Assembly (NCBI GenBank): GCA_022605405.1
Contig: JABYQQ010000011.1
Span: forward strand, 682,001 to 746,000
Source of the DNA: Earliella scabrosa
Taxonomy: Eukaryota > Basidiomycota > Agaricomycetes > Polyporales > Polyporaceae
Reading direction: 5' to 3'
DNA: 64,000 nt
Made by a program: the position numbers and the translations under genes. Of the stretch, positions 42,898 to 53,578 are shown piece by piece (the stretch's first letter is position 1; the number at the start of each line of letters is the position of its first letter). The notes beneath the pieces were generated by a model. It had not been told where the DNA came from and ran no database searches. It saw only the letters and a program-made list of their open reading frames with translations.

Positions 42898-43706
42898 CTG
42901 TCGGGGGCCTGTGTCCCATCAGAACTTGAGATCGATGGATCGCGTAGTCACCACCATGCGGCGTTCTGCTGGAACATGCGTAGACGGGTGATTGCGGGAA
43001 GTTTCGCAAAGTCGAACGGAATGGCGGGTAGCATGTTTGCGTGTGGATCCGAGGGCCTATCCGAGACTCATACTTGAGACTCGTTCGGACGCGAAGAGAA
43101 ACGGAAGAGAGGGAGCTTTTGCACACGACTCGGACAGTGCCGTGGGGTGCCACGGTGCAGTTTCAAGGTGACCTCACGAGCACGCTGCAAGGCGAGGTTG
43201 AGCCAGCGCCTAGAGCGATCAGGGTAGGGGAGGAGAGGGCTACCGCGCGCCAGTGGCAGCAAGTGGCAGAATACCAACATGAAGGCGACCCAGCCGCAGC
43301 GGCATGCTGATAAGGTAATGGGCAGTTGGAGTCGTCGAGGACAAAGTCCTCGCTAACTCGAAGACTGCATGACACGAACTTTTTCTGCACGGGGATCTCG
43401 TTCGGACAAAGGTGGATAGTTCAAGGTTGTGGTTGGAGAGCCAGGGGAAACCATGGGAATTCTAGAAGTTGTCGTCAGCTACAGTCCACACTGAGAGGAA
43501 GAACCTTTGCATTACCTGTAACGGATGGAGATGGCGGAATTGAAGCAGGAGAGGATGCATTGTGATTTAATCAGATGTCATTCAATAGACCTTCCCACCT
43601 GTGAGCGTCTTATATATTGCTAGTCTGCGGGGAATGGTCGACGTGAGCTTGATTGCAACGGTATATGTAGACGCTCAGTGACTTACCGCGACATATAGAC
43701 GGACGG
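42898..43706. other. Spacer before the minus-strand F-box block
   Basis: About 0.8 kb with no gene seen. The right end should contain the 3' UTR of the F-box gene ending at 43707. Confidence 0.4.
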
Positions 43707-45386
43707 TTACACCCAATAGTACCGTACATCCCTAACCCATTCCGTTAGGCGTGGCATAAATGCCTTCTTCAACTCCCCGTAGTTCTGGAACCTGTGGTGA
43801 TGGAGCGCCAAGTAAATCTCATCCAACCGTGTGCCCCTCTCCGCTCGTACCCGTAAACTCTCGACGATGGCCTCGAACAGACATTCGTCCACGTTTAGAT
43901 AGCCCTCTAGACGGATCGTCCGCAGTCCAGGGCAGGCCACCGCATCGGTACTGGGCTCTGATTCAGGCGCGTTGACTACGTTCGGATCGGCGCTGGGATC
44001 GGAGCCAGGCGGAAGGGATGCGGCCCGCAGCCCGTCCCAGAAGCCTGTCGTTAGACCCCATCCGCATATCTTGAGAGACTCTAGCTTTGGGGATGCGCGA
44101 AGGACAAGTATCCACGGTTCCGGTGTGACTACGTCGTGATGGCCCCAGACCTCCAGCTTCGTCAGCTGCGTGCCGCGGCATATGTCGTGCAGATCTCGAA
44201 GACCGACGGGGAACGACTGTATCCACTCGTGGATCGCCCTGGAGCGTATCGAGAGTTTGACACGCTCGTGAGGGGGTCTCGAGTCGGGGGAATCCGTTTG
44301 TCGGTGTGCCTCGAGGGTCATCGTGTATCTGTTCTCGTGCACCCGAAGGGTTGCTTCGGTAAGCCTCGTCCAGAATGGGGGATAGGCACCGGGTTCATGC
44401 GGTAGCAGCTCGCGGAGGGTCTCCGTAAGGTCAGATTCAGCAACCGCGCGGATCTCGCCGTGAACTTCCAGTTCATTCAGGACTGGAAGATAGACGTGGT
44501 CGAGGAAGGTAGCGGACTGCTCTGGCGAGTGCGCTTGGAGCTCAAGACACGTGAGTTGAGGAAGAGTTGCTCGATGATTGGATGCTAAGTCGCCGCGGAG
44601 CTGCCTAAGCAGGTCGCACAGGCGGATGTGCCGCAAGCTCTGGGCCGAAGATAGAGCGTCGAGGAATTGCTTGTAGGAGAGGTCGCAGGAACAGTCTTCA
44701 AGTATCAACGACCGGAGCCGGCCATATACCAAAGGATCGCGCGGAGCCGCTGTACCGGCGAGTTCGAGAGTGTGAAGGCGGGGGAAGCGGTCGAGGGATA
44801 TACGGAGGTCGTCGTACGCGTTTGCGGTAACTCTGACCCCTGCGATCCCACGCGTGTCGCGGACGTAGCGAAGATTCTCCAGGGCCTGCATGCTGTCGAG
44901 GAACATGCGTAAGAGAATCGGACGCCAATCCTCCTTCACATAATCGAACAAAAGGGACTTGATCCTATGAGAGTGGGGCAGAAGAAGTTCCACGTCGAAC
45001 TGCTTGCGTGGCAGGGTGCCGCAGTGGAATGCGATGTCAACGGGTACCGCACCGGAACGAGCAAGACAAACTTGCAACCACTTGAGTTTGGGGTCGGAAT
45101 AGATGTCTGCCGCGCGCCACAGTTCAGGAGTTGCATTCGCAATATCATTCCAAAGGCGACAGACCAGCCGAAGGTGTACCCACATGACCGTTGACACAGA
45201 CGGGACGGTACGGCTTCTCCCAGCGTAGACGATGTTAACGGTGCTACACATGGTAAAGATGCAGGCCAGGAGTTCATTTGGGAGGGTGTGTATCATTGCC
45301 GTCGTGTTCCAGGTGTGCGATTTGAGATGCAACTGTTCTTCGAAAGAGCATTCTTCACGGGTCTTGATCTTCTCAGCCTCTTCCAT
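43707..45386 (-). CDS. F-box/LRR-like protein (type B-related)
   Basis: Intronless gene for 559 residues. A charged N-terminus (EEAEKIKTREECSFEEQLHL) precedes the F-box-like segment IHTLPNELLACIF and LRLVCRLWNDIANATPELW; here the usual C-R-Y-W reads C-R-L-W. The next blocks, LARSGAVPVDIAFH and LLPHSHRIKSLLF, match the type-B proteins at 6633 and 46430. The middle is Leu-rich. The C-terminal signatures are slightly modified: GTQLTKLEVW, SPKLESLKI, FWDGLRAAS, ESLRVRAERGTRLDEI, FMPRLTEWV. It belongs to the same paralogue set and is the first of four minus-strand F-box genes in a row. Likely a Skp1-binding adaptor; the target is unknown. Confidence 0.85.
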   Translation of the reverse strand: MEEAEKIKTREECSFEEQLHLKSHTWNTTAMIHTLPNELLACIFTMCSTVNIVYAGRSRTVPSVSTVMWVHLRLVCRLWNDIANATPELWRAADIYSDPKLKWLQVCLARSGAVPVDIAFHCGTLPRKQFDVELLLPHSHRIKSLLFDYVKEDWRPILLRMFLDSMQALENLRYVRDTRGIAGVRVTANAYDDLRISLDRFPRLHTLELAGTAAPRDPLVYGRLRSLILEDCSCDLSYKQFLDALSSAQSLRHIRLCDLLRQLRGDLASNHRATLPQLTCLELQAHSPEQSATFLDHVYLPVLNELEVHGEIRAVAESDLTETLRELLPHEPGAYPPFWTRLTEATLRVHENRYTMTLEAHRQTDSPDSRPPHERVKLSIRSRAIHEWIQSFPVGLRDLHDICRGTQLTKLEVWGHHDVVTPEPWILVLRASPKLESLKICGWGLTTGFWDGLRAASLPPGSDPSADPNVVNAPESEPSTDAVACPGLRTIRLEGYLNVDECLFEAIVESLRVRAERGTRLDEIYLALHHHRFQNYGELKKAFMPRLTEWVRDVRYYWV

Positions 45387-46429
45387 CGTCCAAGATTGAG
45401 TCGAATCGGGTAAGATGGTAGACAGACTGAGTGGCAGAATCGATCAACATGCAAATTCGCAGTAAAGGAGGGAATACGAACTGTACCGCCGCGAGGCCCA
45501 AGTCAACCAAGGTGTCTGTCATAGTCGCGACCAGTCGCTCTAGACACCATGTCAGCCTGAAGCTGAAGCCTGGGTGATAACACGATGAGTCGCACCTGGT
45601 GAGAAGTACACCGTAAGAAGGCCTGAAAGCCTGCCGACGTGGCTATGTAGTGTCGTGTCGAACGCCTTGTGTCGAGCGTGCCAGCAGTTGCAAGTACTTT
45701 GTGAAGTAGTTCTGCGCAGTCAAGACAGATGGGAAGGCCTAAATTCACTAGTGTGGATGCGCAAGACGATGTGGGAGTACGGTAGTGCTCAATGTTCAAC
45801 GTTCAACGTCGGACTCTTTGTGGCATCGGGTATTGCCGATGTTGGGCGCTAACGGAAACACAACTCGATGGAAGCTCAAGGAAGCTCGAGGACTGTGTAT
45901 AGCTCTCCGTCAACCGTAAAAGCGCATTGTTTTCGCAATGTCAGAAAACAGACTCCACAAGAATCCAGACATCGCATTTTTTTGAATTTGTGTCTGTATC
46001 AAACATGATGTACGGCTGTACGTAAGGCTAGTACCTAGTAGCTTGGGAATGCATCTCTGCCAGAGTGAGGCTGCGCGCCGCCACGCGATTCAAATGAAAT
46101 ACTGGTTGTGTGACGTTGGAGTTTTGCAAGAAGTGAATGTGCTGACATATAGTACACGTATTGAACTGCGATGGAAGTTGCCATAGGATGAGTACAGTGA
46201 CCAGTGCTGCAACGTGACGGGCGCCGGACGTGATGAAACCACGAAGGTGGAGTGGGATCATTCACTCATCTATACAGACCGGAGCCAGGCATTCTGTGTT
46301 CTGATCACGACGTCGCGCGACCCTGATTGCGTTTTTGTCGGACTACTAGTAAAAGCAACTGGGCGTCAGCAAAACTTTGAGAGACGGAAGAATGGATAGA
46401 GAATACACTCACCTCGTCGGAGGAGACTC
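45387..46429. other. Spacer between F-box genes
   Basis: About 1 kb. It should hold the promoter of the gene starting at 45386 and the 3' UTR of the gene ending at 46430. No further gene is recognised. Confidence 0.4.
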
Positions 46430-48091
46430 CTAGAATTGACATGCATTAGAACAACGGTACTCGACTCTTCGAGTAACCAACGCCTTCAGCTGCGGCAAGA
46501 ACTTCGCCCGCATCTGTTCATGCTCATCGAAACATCGGGGGAACATGTATAGAAGCAGTTCCTCCAACCGGGTGCCTCGTGCCGCGCGCAAGCGCAGACA
46601 CTCGAGGATTGTCTCAAGGAGCTCCTCATCTACGTTGAAGTGCGCGTCTACATCGAAGCAAACGCGCCGCAGCGCGCGACACGCCACGGCCCCTCCGATA
46701 TCCGCGCTGGTCAGCGAAGCATGTTGCAGTCCCTCCCACATCTTCTTCGTCATGCCATGTCCCACGGGAAGTATGAGTACTTCCAACTCAGGGAATGCGC
46801 GGAACATTGCGGCCCAATGGGTGGAATCGAGGGCAGGTGGGTCGTGAACGCTCGAGATCGATAGATAGGTAAGGGGTGCGCCTTGGAAGAGGTTCACAAG
46901 ATCGACGAGAGCCTGAGGCAATGCCTCTGTCAAGTTGCATGCACGACTGGCAGAGATGGAGAGCTTGACGATGGGGCGTGCATTCCAATAGTAGGGTTCG
47001 TTGTCGTATCCCATGAGCTCGTACGTGTAATCATACGCTGTTAACAGGATGCGCGTTACATTCTGCACCATGGGAAGACACGGCGCGGCGTCAGAAGGAA
47101 GAAGTTGGGCCAGTTGATCGAGTGATCCGAGTGTGGCCTTCTCGCCGTTCACCGCGAGGTACTCGACGTTCGGGAACTGGAAATAGGATAGGAGAGCCGC
47201 ATAGCTTCGTGGTGAATCCCCCTCCAATATAACGTCGCGCAGATGCGGGAGTTCGACGACGTCCTGCGAAGGCTTCCGCGGTGTGGGTGTACCGAGATGA
47301 TTCAGAACCTCGTACAGGCGAAGCGTCCGCAAGTTTTTACTGGCCTTGAGAAGTTCGGCGAAGTGGGGGAAGGAGATGTTGCACTTGCATGATTCGAAGT
47401 CGATGGAAACGAGTTTAGTGTACATCGGGGGGTCGCAAGAAACCTTCATGCCCGCAAGGGTCACTGACTGCAGGAGCGGATGGTGCTGATGGGTCAAACT
47501 CAGCTCGGCAGAGCATTTGGAGTCTCTCTTTGACCATTTACGGGGATAGTGTAGTGTCTCCAAGGCCTTCATGTCATGGCGCAGGAGAGAACACAGGGTT
47601 TCAAGCCAGGTCTCGTCGACCTCGTTGAACCATAAGCTCCGGATACGATGCCTATGCGGAAGGAGGTCCTTGAAGTTCTCTGGAGAGAACTTGGGACTAT
47701 GGAACGCGAGGTCAAGGGTGCACTGCGCAGAACGGTCCAAACACAACGTCAACCAGGGTGGCGTACTCCTGACATCCACACCGCGCCACAGTGCCGGCAT
47801 TCCGTGTGTGAGGTCGCGCCAATACCGACATACAAGCGTCAGATGAAGCCAACTGAAGTTCGATACTTGATATGAGTCGTCCGAGCGAGACCGTGCGCCC
47901 CTGCCTGTGACTGGGGAGGGGCACAAGGTGAAGATGAGAGCGAGGATATCGGCTGGGATCTGATTGACTGGCAACGTGGCATTCAGGAGCCCCTTCAGGC
48001 GAAGCTCCTCTTCCCGAAGACGTCTCTGCTGAACATATACGTCGTCTAGTTGAGCCAGGATGGCTTCGCGTGAGGGAGCAGTCGCGGCCAT
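46430..48091 (-). CDS. F-box/LRR-like protein (type B copy)
   Basis: Intronless, 553 residues. It is the closest paralogue of the protein at 6633-8324, with nearly the same length and long matching runs such as REAILAQL, LRLKGLLNATLPVNQIPADI, WLHLTLVCRYWRD, LLPHRHRIRSLWFNEVDETW, LVSIDFESCKCNI and EYLAVNGEKA. Identity is roughly 70% by eye. The F-box-like part spans about residues 36-95. The C-terminal signatures are intact (QGAPLTYLSI, FPELEVLIL, MWEGLQHAS, ECLRLRAARGTRLEEL, FLPQLKALV), followed by a short Cys-containing tail. Together with the neighbouring type-A copy it repeats the gene pair of 4555-8324 in inverted orientation. Both copies look intact and presumably functional. Confidence 0.87.
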   Translation of the reverse strand: MAATAPSREAILAQLDDVYVQQRRLREEELRLKGLLNATLPVNQIPADILALIFTLCPSPVTGRGARSRSDDSYQVSNFSWLHLTLVCRYWRDLTHGMPALWRGVDVRSTPPWLTLCLDRSAQCTLDLAFHSPKFSPENFKDLLPHRHRIRSLWFNEVDETWLETLCSLLRHDMKALETLHYPRKWSKRDSKCSAELSLTHQHHPLLQSVTLAGMKVSCDPPMYTKLVSIDFESCKCNISFPHFAELLKASKNLRTLRLYEVLNHLGTPTPRKPSQDVVELPHLRDVILEGDSPRSYAALLSYFQFPNVEYLAVNGEKATLGSLDQLAQLLPSDAAPCLPMVQNVTRILLTAYDYTYELMGYDNEPYYWNARPIVKLSISASRACNLTEALPQALVDLVNLFQGAPLTYLSISSVHDPPALDSTHWAAMFRAFPELEVLILPVGHGMTKKMWEGLQHASLTSADIGGAVACRALRRVCFDVDAHFNVDEELLETILECLRLRAARGTRLEELLLYMFPRCFDEHEQMRAKFLPQLKALVTRRVEYRCSNACQF

Positions 48092-48572
48092 GGGAGAGGA
48101 ATCACCGTCACGAGTACTAGTGACGACGGCGGTAGTAGACTATCTACGCGGCAGGGGTGATCGCGCTGTCCTCTGATCCAAATCGGCATGAGCACATTCG
48201 ACGTGATCGCGCGATCATATAGATGAGACTCACAAACGTATCAGAGGGATGGATTGCAGTCGTCGGAGGCCTGAGGAGTCGACTCTGACTCTCTGAGTCG
48301 TTCAGAGTCTGAGGTCCGGAGTTTCAATTGAACCAGACGCCGAAAAGTAGCATTGAGTCTCCGGCGTTCCAGGGTATGTTCGGAGATCAAGCGGCCACCT
48401 CAAATCCGAAGTACTTTTAGTGCTCCGCAAAGAGCAGGAGCAAGTACCCAACGCCGATGTATACTGTAGTCAGAATGCAATGGTCACTACAGCATACGAC
48501 AGACTAAGATGCCACACTGCGCGAATAATCACTGGTCAAATTATTGGACAGGATTACAGGGACCGTGTCGAT
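48092..48572. other. Spacer between type-A and type-B copies
   Basis: 481 bp on the inverted copy of the pair, against 386 bp in the other copy. A cluster of short GACTC/GAGTC repeats lies at about 48277-48313, upstream of the type-B copy. No gene is seen. Confidence 0.4.
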
Positions 48573-50237
48573 TCACCACCAGGCCGGCTCCTCCTTGGGT
48601 GGTTCGACACAGCGAACCTGCCCTACAACTGTCTGCAGCAATGGGACGTACTCCGACGCAAGTGCTTCGAATGACTCGACGTCCGAGTGTTCGTCGGGCA
48701 CCCTGACCGCTATATCCAGCTCCTCGAGAGATGCCCCTGCGTCCGCACGGAACCGAAGACACTCGAGAGCCGACTCGAAGAACTCCCTCGAGGCTCGGAA
48801 GTTTGGCCCGGACACCGTGATCTTCCTGAGCTGGGGACACGCGAGCGCGCGGGAGCCATCGTCGGCAGACGCCATAGCTGCGCTCGCGGCCTCGAGTCCC
48901 ATCCACAGACAGGTCACGGACCCCATCCCGCCCATGATCGTCACGGTCTCGAGCGTCGGAAACGTCGCAAAGATGGCCTTCCAATGATCCGCGAGGGGCA
49001 CGGTATCGTACTTGCCGTAGATCACCGACAAATTTTTGAGCGGCGCGCTGGCACCGTACACGGCGACGATGTCTCGGAGGACGTTCGAGAGGCGATGGTC
49101 CAGATCGTCGCCCACGATAGCTTCCGAGTAGTACTCGAAGTCGCTCTCCCATGCGTTCCCGTTTGCGCTGACAGACTGGCCTTTGAGGCTGTATTTGAAG
49201 GCGTCCGCACAGACCTCGAGGTGCGCGGTGCGAGATAGGGGCGGGAGGAGACCGCTGCGCGGGGAGGGCCCCAGCAAAGCTGTGAAGCTGTTGTCGAGGT
49301 AGGCATCGGGGTCCCAGCCGTGAGGCACGTAGTAGCCGATGTGGACATGTATCGTGGATGGGAGGAGGAGGTGAGCAAGGAGTCCGGTAACGCAAATAGG
49401 CTGGTTCTCGAGGGAGAGACTCTTCATGCGGGGAAGAGATATAATCGGTCTCCATGGAGCGCGCGGCAATGTGGGCTTGGACCTCCCCAACGTGCGAAGA
49501 TAAAGCGACTCCAGGGAGGAGGAGGCGAATGCGAGGATGTCGAGGAATTGGTCGAGGGTTTGGTTGCATACGCAAGTTGTGAATTTGAGATGACGGAGGT
49601 TGGAGTAGAAGTTTATATCTGGAAGATAAGCCCTGAAAAAGGATAGCGATAGCGACTGAAGGTGTGGATACGCTTCGGAAGATAAACTTCGTAGGTATGT
49701 GCCAGTGTCATGAGGACCACTGTCGGTGTACAAGTCCATTGGGTCGGCTTCTAGTGTGAGATCTGCGAGGACCGGCATGGAGGCTTTGAACAATGGCTCG
49801 AGGAGGACCATGTCATTGGGAGTAAGACGATAGGCGCAAAGGCCCCGAACGCGGTGCGCATGAAGAAGGATGGTCTCCACTATCTCCTTGGAAGGGTAGG
49901 ACACGTCAACAGTGAAGGGTGCGGTCGCAGATCGGGCGAGCGACAGGTTCATGAAAGCCAATCCCTTAGGAGAGGCGGTGATATTGCACCAGAACGTGGG
50001 CGTGTCGCGGATGATCTGGCGCCAGTAGCGACAGACGGCCATGAGCGGTACTGCCAGTCTGTCGCGCAACGTCCAATCCGGATCCGGGGGTGCAGTGTAG
50101 AGGCTGAATATGTCGATGAGAACCTCGGTCGGAAGCTGGTGGATGGGAAGGGATAGGTTTTGGACCTCATGAGCCTCCGCACTTGGCTGCCACGCGGTGT
50201 TGCCGGCCGGTGAGCAGGTAATCGGAGCAGGATCCAT
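48573..50237 (-). CDS. F-box/LRR-like protein (type A copy)
   Basis: Intronless, 554 residues. It is the paralogue of the protein at 4555-6246. Both contain VQNLSLPIHQLP, the motif LYTAPPDP, PLMAVCRYWR-IIRDT, LSLARSATAP, YSNLRHL and QTLDQFLDILA, and then APLKNLSV, WKAIFATFPTLETVTI, ITVSGPNFRASREFFESALE and ECLRFRADAGASLEEL. The start codon context (CATCACGAGCGATGGAT) is almost the same as in the other copy, and similarity continues past the stop codon, where this copy reads through a few more residues to end in PAWW. Probable SCF adaptor with a leucine-rich recognition domain; ligand unknown. No inactivating change is visible. Confidence 0.86.
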   Translation of the reverse strand: MDPAPITCSPAGNTAWQPSAEAHEVQNLSLPIHQLPTEVLIDIFSLYTAPPDPDWTLRDRLAVPLMAVCRYWRQIIRDTPTFWCNITASPKGLAFMNLSLARSATAPFTVDVSYPSKEIVETILLHAHRVRGLCAYRLTPNDMVLLEPLFKASMPVLADLTLEADPMDLYTDSGPHDTGTYLRSLSSEAYPHLQSLSLSFFRAYLPDINFYSNLRHLKFTTCVCNQTLDQFLDILAFASSSLESLYLRTLGRSKPTLPRAPWRPIISLPRMKSLSLENQPICVTGLLAHLLLPSTIHVHIGYYVPHGWDPDAYLDNSFTALLGPSPRSGLLPPLSRTAHLEVCADAFKYSLKGQSVSANGNAWESDFEYYSEAIVGDDLDHRLSNVLRDIVAVYGASAPLKNLSVIYGKYDTVPLADHWKAIFATFPTLETVTIMGGMGSVTCLWMGLEAASAAMASADDGSRALACPQLRKITVSGPNFRASREFFESALECLRFRADAGASLEELDIAVRVPDEHSDVESFEALASEYVPLLQTVVGQVRCVEPPKEEPAWW

Positions 50238-50480
50238 CGCTCGTGATGCTTTGTAGAGAGTAATCCTATTGTCTCAAAGCTGCCATACGCATCAACAGCC
50301 GTGGGGGTTCGAATCGAATCGATCAACTCACTCACTGTATGCGCCCAACTTGAACGCACGTGGTGGTCAGTGGAAGAGTGCGTTGAGCGTCTAATTTGGA
50401 AGGAGAGGGGTACGACAGCATATTTGGTCTCAACGCTATAGGCCACAAGTACTCTCGTCATCATGGTATGCACGCACTAG

Positions 50481-52034
50481 CTACTGCTCATCAACATACA
50501 CAACTTCCCCAGCGACGACCCCACGCAAAGTAGCAAGCGCGTCTTCATGCGCTCCGTCCAGCACAGCATCATCGCGCGGGCGCCCCGCCACCCTCACAGA
50601 GAGCTTCGCGAGCCGACCCCCACCGCCCTGCTCTCGCGCAACCAGCAGAATCCGCACGTCGTCCAAGAGCGCGTCGTACCACCCCCGGACGACGAGACTC
50701 AGCGCCCTCAGGCGCGGGAGGACGCAGCCCGGCTCATCTGGCGCGACGAGTGCGACGAGGATTCCGTAGAACTCGCCCACGCTGCGCGCGGTGTGCTCGA
50801 GCTCGGCGAGGGCGGGGAACGCGTGGAACACGCCCACGTACGACGTGGGGTCGGCGGGGGCGCCGTGCGGGAAGTCGTGCCACAGGGAGAGCTTCGTGAG
50901 GGGAGCGCCGTGGAGGAGCGCGCGGAGGTCGTCGAGGGACTGCGTGGGGGTGTACTCCCAGTCTTCGGAGTCGGGGTCGAGGAAGACTTGGACGTGCCCC
51001 GGACGGCGGATGTTGTCGTTGTCGGGGTTGGTGTGGGCGCACTCGAACATGACGTGCCCGCCGAGCGCGGCGCTGGTCGCGGTGGCGAGGATGGGGAGGC
51101 GGGCGGGTGCGGCGGGGAGCGCGTCCAGGAGGGTGATGGCCATATCGTCGGGATCGTCGATCTGCACGTCCGAGTAGATGTCGAGCTGGACGTGCTCGCC
51201 GAGAGCAAGGTGGGAGAGGAGCGAGTGGATGTCGTGTGGGGTATTGGAGCTGATGTCAAGGGACTTGAGGTTGGGGAGATGCACGACGGTGCTTGCAGTC
51301 GCTGTGGCGGCATCCGAGTCCATGATGTACGGAAGGCAGCCGTTGAGTTTGAGATATTCCAGGGAGGTGCACGTCCCGATGATCTGCAGGAATTCGGCCT
51401 GAAGGAGCCACACGTTGGGTCTTGAATACTCCAATGCGAGCCTGCGCAGCTGGGGCAGAACGCTCGATCGCCAGTGGAAAGGGACGTGGCCGAGGTGCAG
51501 GGAATGCAGCTGAGGGAGCAGCGCAGCATCGATGTTGGTTTCCTCGTCGCTCAACGGGCTGTAGTCACTGATGCGGCCGGAGGTGTTGATCTGGAGTACC
51601 TCCAGTTGGGGCATTGACACAGACAGCAGCGGCCTCACGGCCGCAAGCGTATGTGCGTCCGCCTTGATGATGGCGAGCTTGCGGATGCGGAAGGCGTGCG
51701 GCAACAACAGCTCAACGGCATTGGGAATCTGGGTATGATCATGGATCATCACATCTAATGGGAGGTTGGCCGAGCGGATCAGCGCCAGTTCAAGCCATCT
51801 AACGTTCCGGTCGACGTCTATAGCAGCCCAGATGGTGGGCGTGTCGCAAGCAACGTTGCGAAGATGTCGATTGGCACCGGCCAGCGGCAGCCAGGCTGTA
51901 GAACTCCGATATAGCGTCCAAGGCAGGCAGTAGACTTGAGGGCCTTCAGCGACTCGGAGTATCTCGAAGACGGAGATGAGGAGTTCTCTGGGAAGATGGA
52001 GAAGGGACGTCGGACGATCGGTGGCGTCTTGCAT
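50481..52034 (-). CDS. F-box/LRR-like protein, short divergent member
   Basis: Intronless, 517 residues, the shortest of the plain F-box proteins here. The F-box-like segment lies near the start (LLHLPRELLISVFEIL). The usual C-R-Y-W position is replaced by GANRHLRNVACDTPTIW, so Skp1 binding may differ. Then come LALIRSANLPLDVMI and LLPHAFRIRKLAI, clearly the family pattern, Leu-rich strands, and C-terminal signatures GAPLTKLSLW, FPALAELEH and LVAREQGGGGRLAKLSV. The C-terminal 300 codons are extremely GC-rich, which keeps other frames open on both strands; those are shadows. It is the first gene of the minus-strand F-box block, only 243 bp upstream of the type-A copy. Confidence 0.82.
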   Translation of the reverse strand: MQDATDRPTSLLHLPRELLISVFEILRVAEGPQVYCLPWTLYRSSTAWLPLAGANRHLRNVACDTPTIWAAIDVDRNVRWLELALIRSANLPLDVMIHDHTQIPNAVELLLPHAFRIRKLAIIKADAHTLAAVRPLLSVSMPQLEVLQINTSGRISDYSPLSDEETNIDAALLPQLHSLHLGHVPFHWRSSVLPQLRRLALEYSRPNVWLLQAEFLQIIGTCTSLEYLKLNGCLPYIMDSDAATATASTVVHLPNLKSLDISSNTPHDIHSLLSHLALGEHVQLDIYSDVQIDDPDDMAITLLDALPAAPARLPILATATSAALGGHVMFECAHTNPDNDNIRRPGHVQVFLDPDSEDWEYTPTQSLDDLRALLHGAPLTKLSLWHDFPHGAPADPTSYVGVFHAFPALAELEHTARSVGEFYGILVALVAPDEPGCVLPRLRALSLVVRGWYDALLDDVRILLVAREQGGGGRLAKLSVRVAGRPRDDAVLDGAHEDALATLRGVVAGEVVYVDEQ

Positions 52035-53578
52035 AGCGAGAGGAAGGGATGGTGTGAGCTCCTGTCCTGTGGGAAGGGGAAGAAGTCGACCTCAATAAGT
52101 ACCCCGGACGGCATCGTGTTGGAAGGTTGCACCTAAGCGAAACCTTGAGTGGCCGCGTACTCTCTAGCTACGCTGACAACTCACTTGTTGAATGGGGTAG
52201 TACATGGCGTCTTTGTGAGTCGGACGCTGCGAAGCAAGAGCTGAGGGGAGGACGTGAGAGAAGAGAGGATTTACGTTATTATAGCATGTGCTGGAAGTGC
52301 GTATGTCCGTGTTTGTGCGGGACTCATTGTACTGTGTACCCTTTTGTACGGGCGCAACCGGTCTCCGCATCCAGACAAACGTGCCCGGCTTGAACGCTGG
52401 CATACGTGGGTGGGAACACATACTGCTTGCCTGGGACGCATCGTCAGTGGGGATCACATCCGGCCACAACTGCTGGTGTCAACTTACCACGATGGTCGCG
52501 ATGAACTATGAAGCTTGAACCTCATCGGAAGGTGAGGAAATTCGCATCGTCCTTCGCGAGTTCTTGCTGTGATGTTCGTCCGGGGCCGCACAAAGACTTT
52601 ACGGTGCTCTGTGGGAAACAGGGAAAGACATGCGCGGAACACGCCGTCGAGCATCTGCGGGAATACGGGAACGTCATGATGTCGGCATGTGGAGATAGCA
52701 AAGTAGGATGCCTTATGCCTTCTCCTCTGATATCGTGCAACTGGCTCAGTCTGGCTGCATGCGCAAAGACTCGGGTCCAACAGCTCGCCAATGGGAGAGA
52801 GCTGGTCATGCCTTGAGGTGCGCGCGAGTTTGGGATGTAATTTCGACATGGGACGTACGCATCTAGGAATTGATCCTGAACAGCAGGACGGCGGTGCACA
52901 CGTACACGCCACCGCGTGTCACCCTGTATGACCCCACCCGACTCATTTTGCAAGGACTCTTCGACGAATTGAGGTGGCATGGGATGCGAACTGCTGCAGA
53001 ACAGAACTTCGCGTACCGCCATTTGCACCTAGAAGACATGCGGTGCGCCATCGCGTTTGGAAGCGTGCGAGACGTGTACGAGCATCCCCGGCGGTCCACT
53101 TCATTCAGTCGAGGATTATGATGAGTAGCGGCGGGCGCGTGTGTTCAAGCAGAAGTTCTCAGGGAAAGCGAGAGAGTACGATTGTTCACCGAAAGGAGCC
53201 TGAGGCTGAGCCTCGCGCGCGATGTGGTCGCGGGCACGGGGCGGTGGCAGACGGCAGGAGGAGGCGTGGAGGCGTGGAGGAGGCGGGGCAGGCGCGCCAA
53301 GTCGGCCCCTGATGCGCCCTGATGGCCCGATATGGACATGGTCGGGTGACTCGGAGCGATCCGATGAGTTGATCCGGGGCGGGTCCGCCAGGCGCTTGAC
53401 AACTTTCCATTGTGTTGTGGGCGCTTCTCCACCTTGCCTTGACCACGATCCACCATCGGCCACAGCGACCACAAGCCTTTGACCCCCAAAGCAGTGGCCC
53501 CAGCGGCGCATATAATCACCTCTTTCACTCCCGCCCCCGCACTACACCCACCACCATTTATACCGTCATCCCACCACC
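52035..53578. other. Divergent intergenic region
   Basis: 1.5 kb between the start of the minus-strand F-box gene and the start of the hypothetical protein at 53579. Several open frames overlap at 53116-53666 on the minus strand but none resembles a known protein. A TATA element is at 53511. Confidence 0.45.
53511..53516 (+). promoter_or_regulatory. TATA box of the hypothetical gene at 53579
   Basis: TATAAT 68 bp before the ATG, followed by a pyrimidine- and CCACC-rich leader, which is common in strongly expressed fungal genes. Confidence 0.5.

Noticed and set aside
50285..50330. GGGGGTTCGAATC sequence resembling a tRNA T-arm
   Set aside because: No matching acceptor, D-arm or anticodon stem could be built around it; it lies just upstream of an F-box start.
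50547..51425. Long plus- and minus-strand alternative frames over the F-box gene at 50481-52034
   Set aside because: They are due to extreme GC content. Products are Arg/Ser/Thr/Pro repeats without domains, whereas the chosen frame carries the family signatures.
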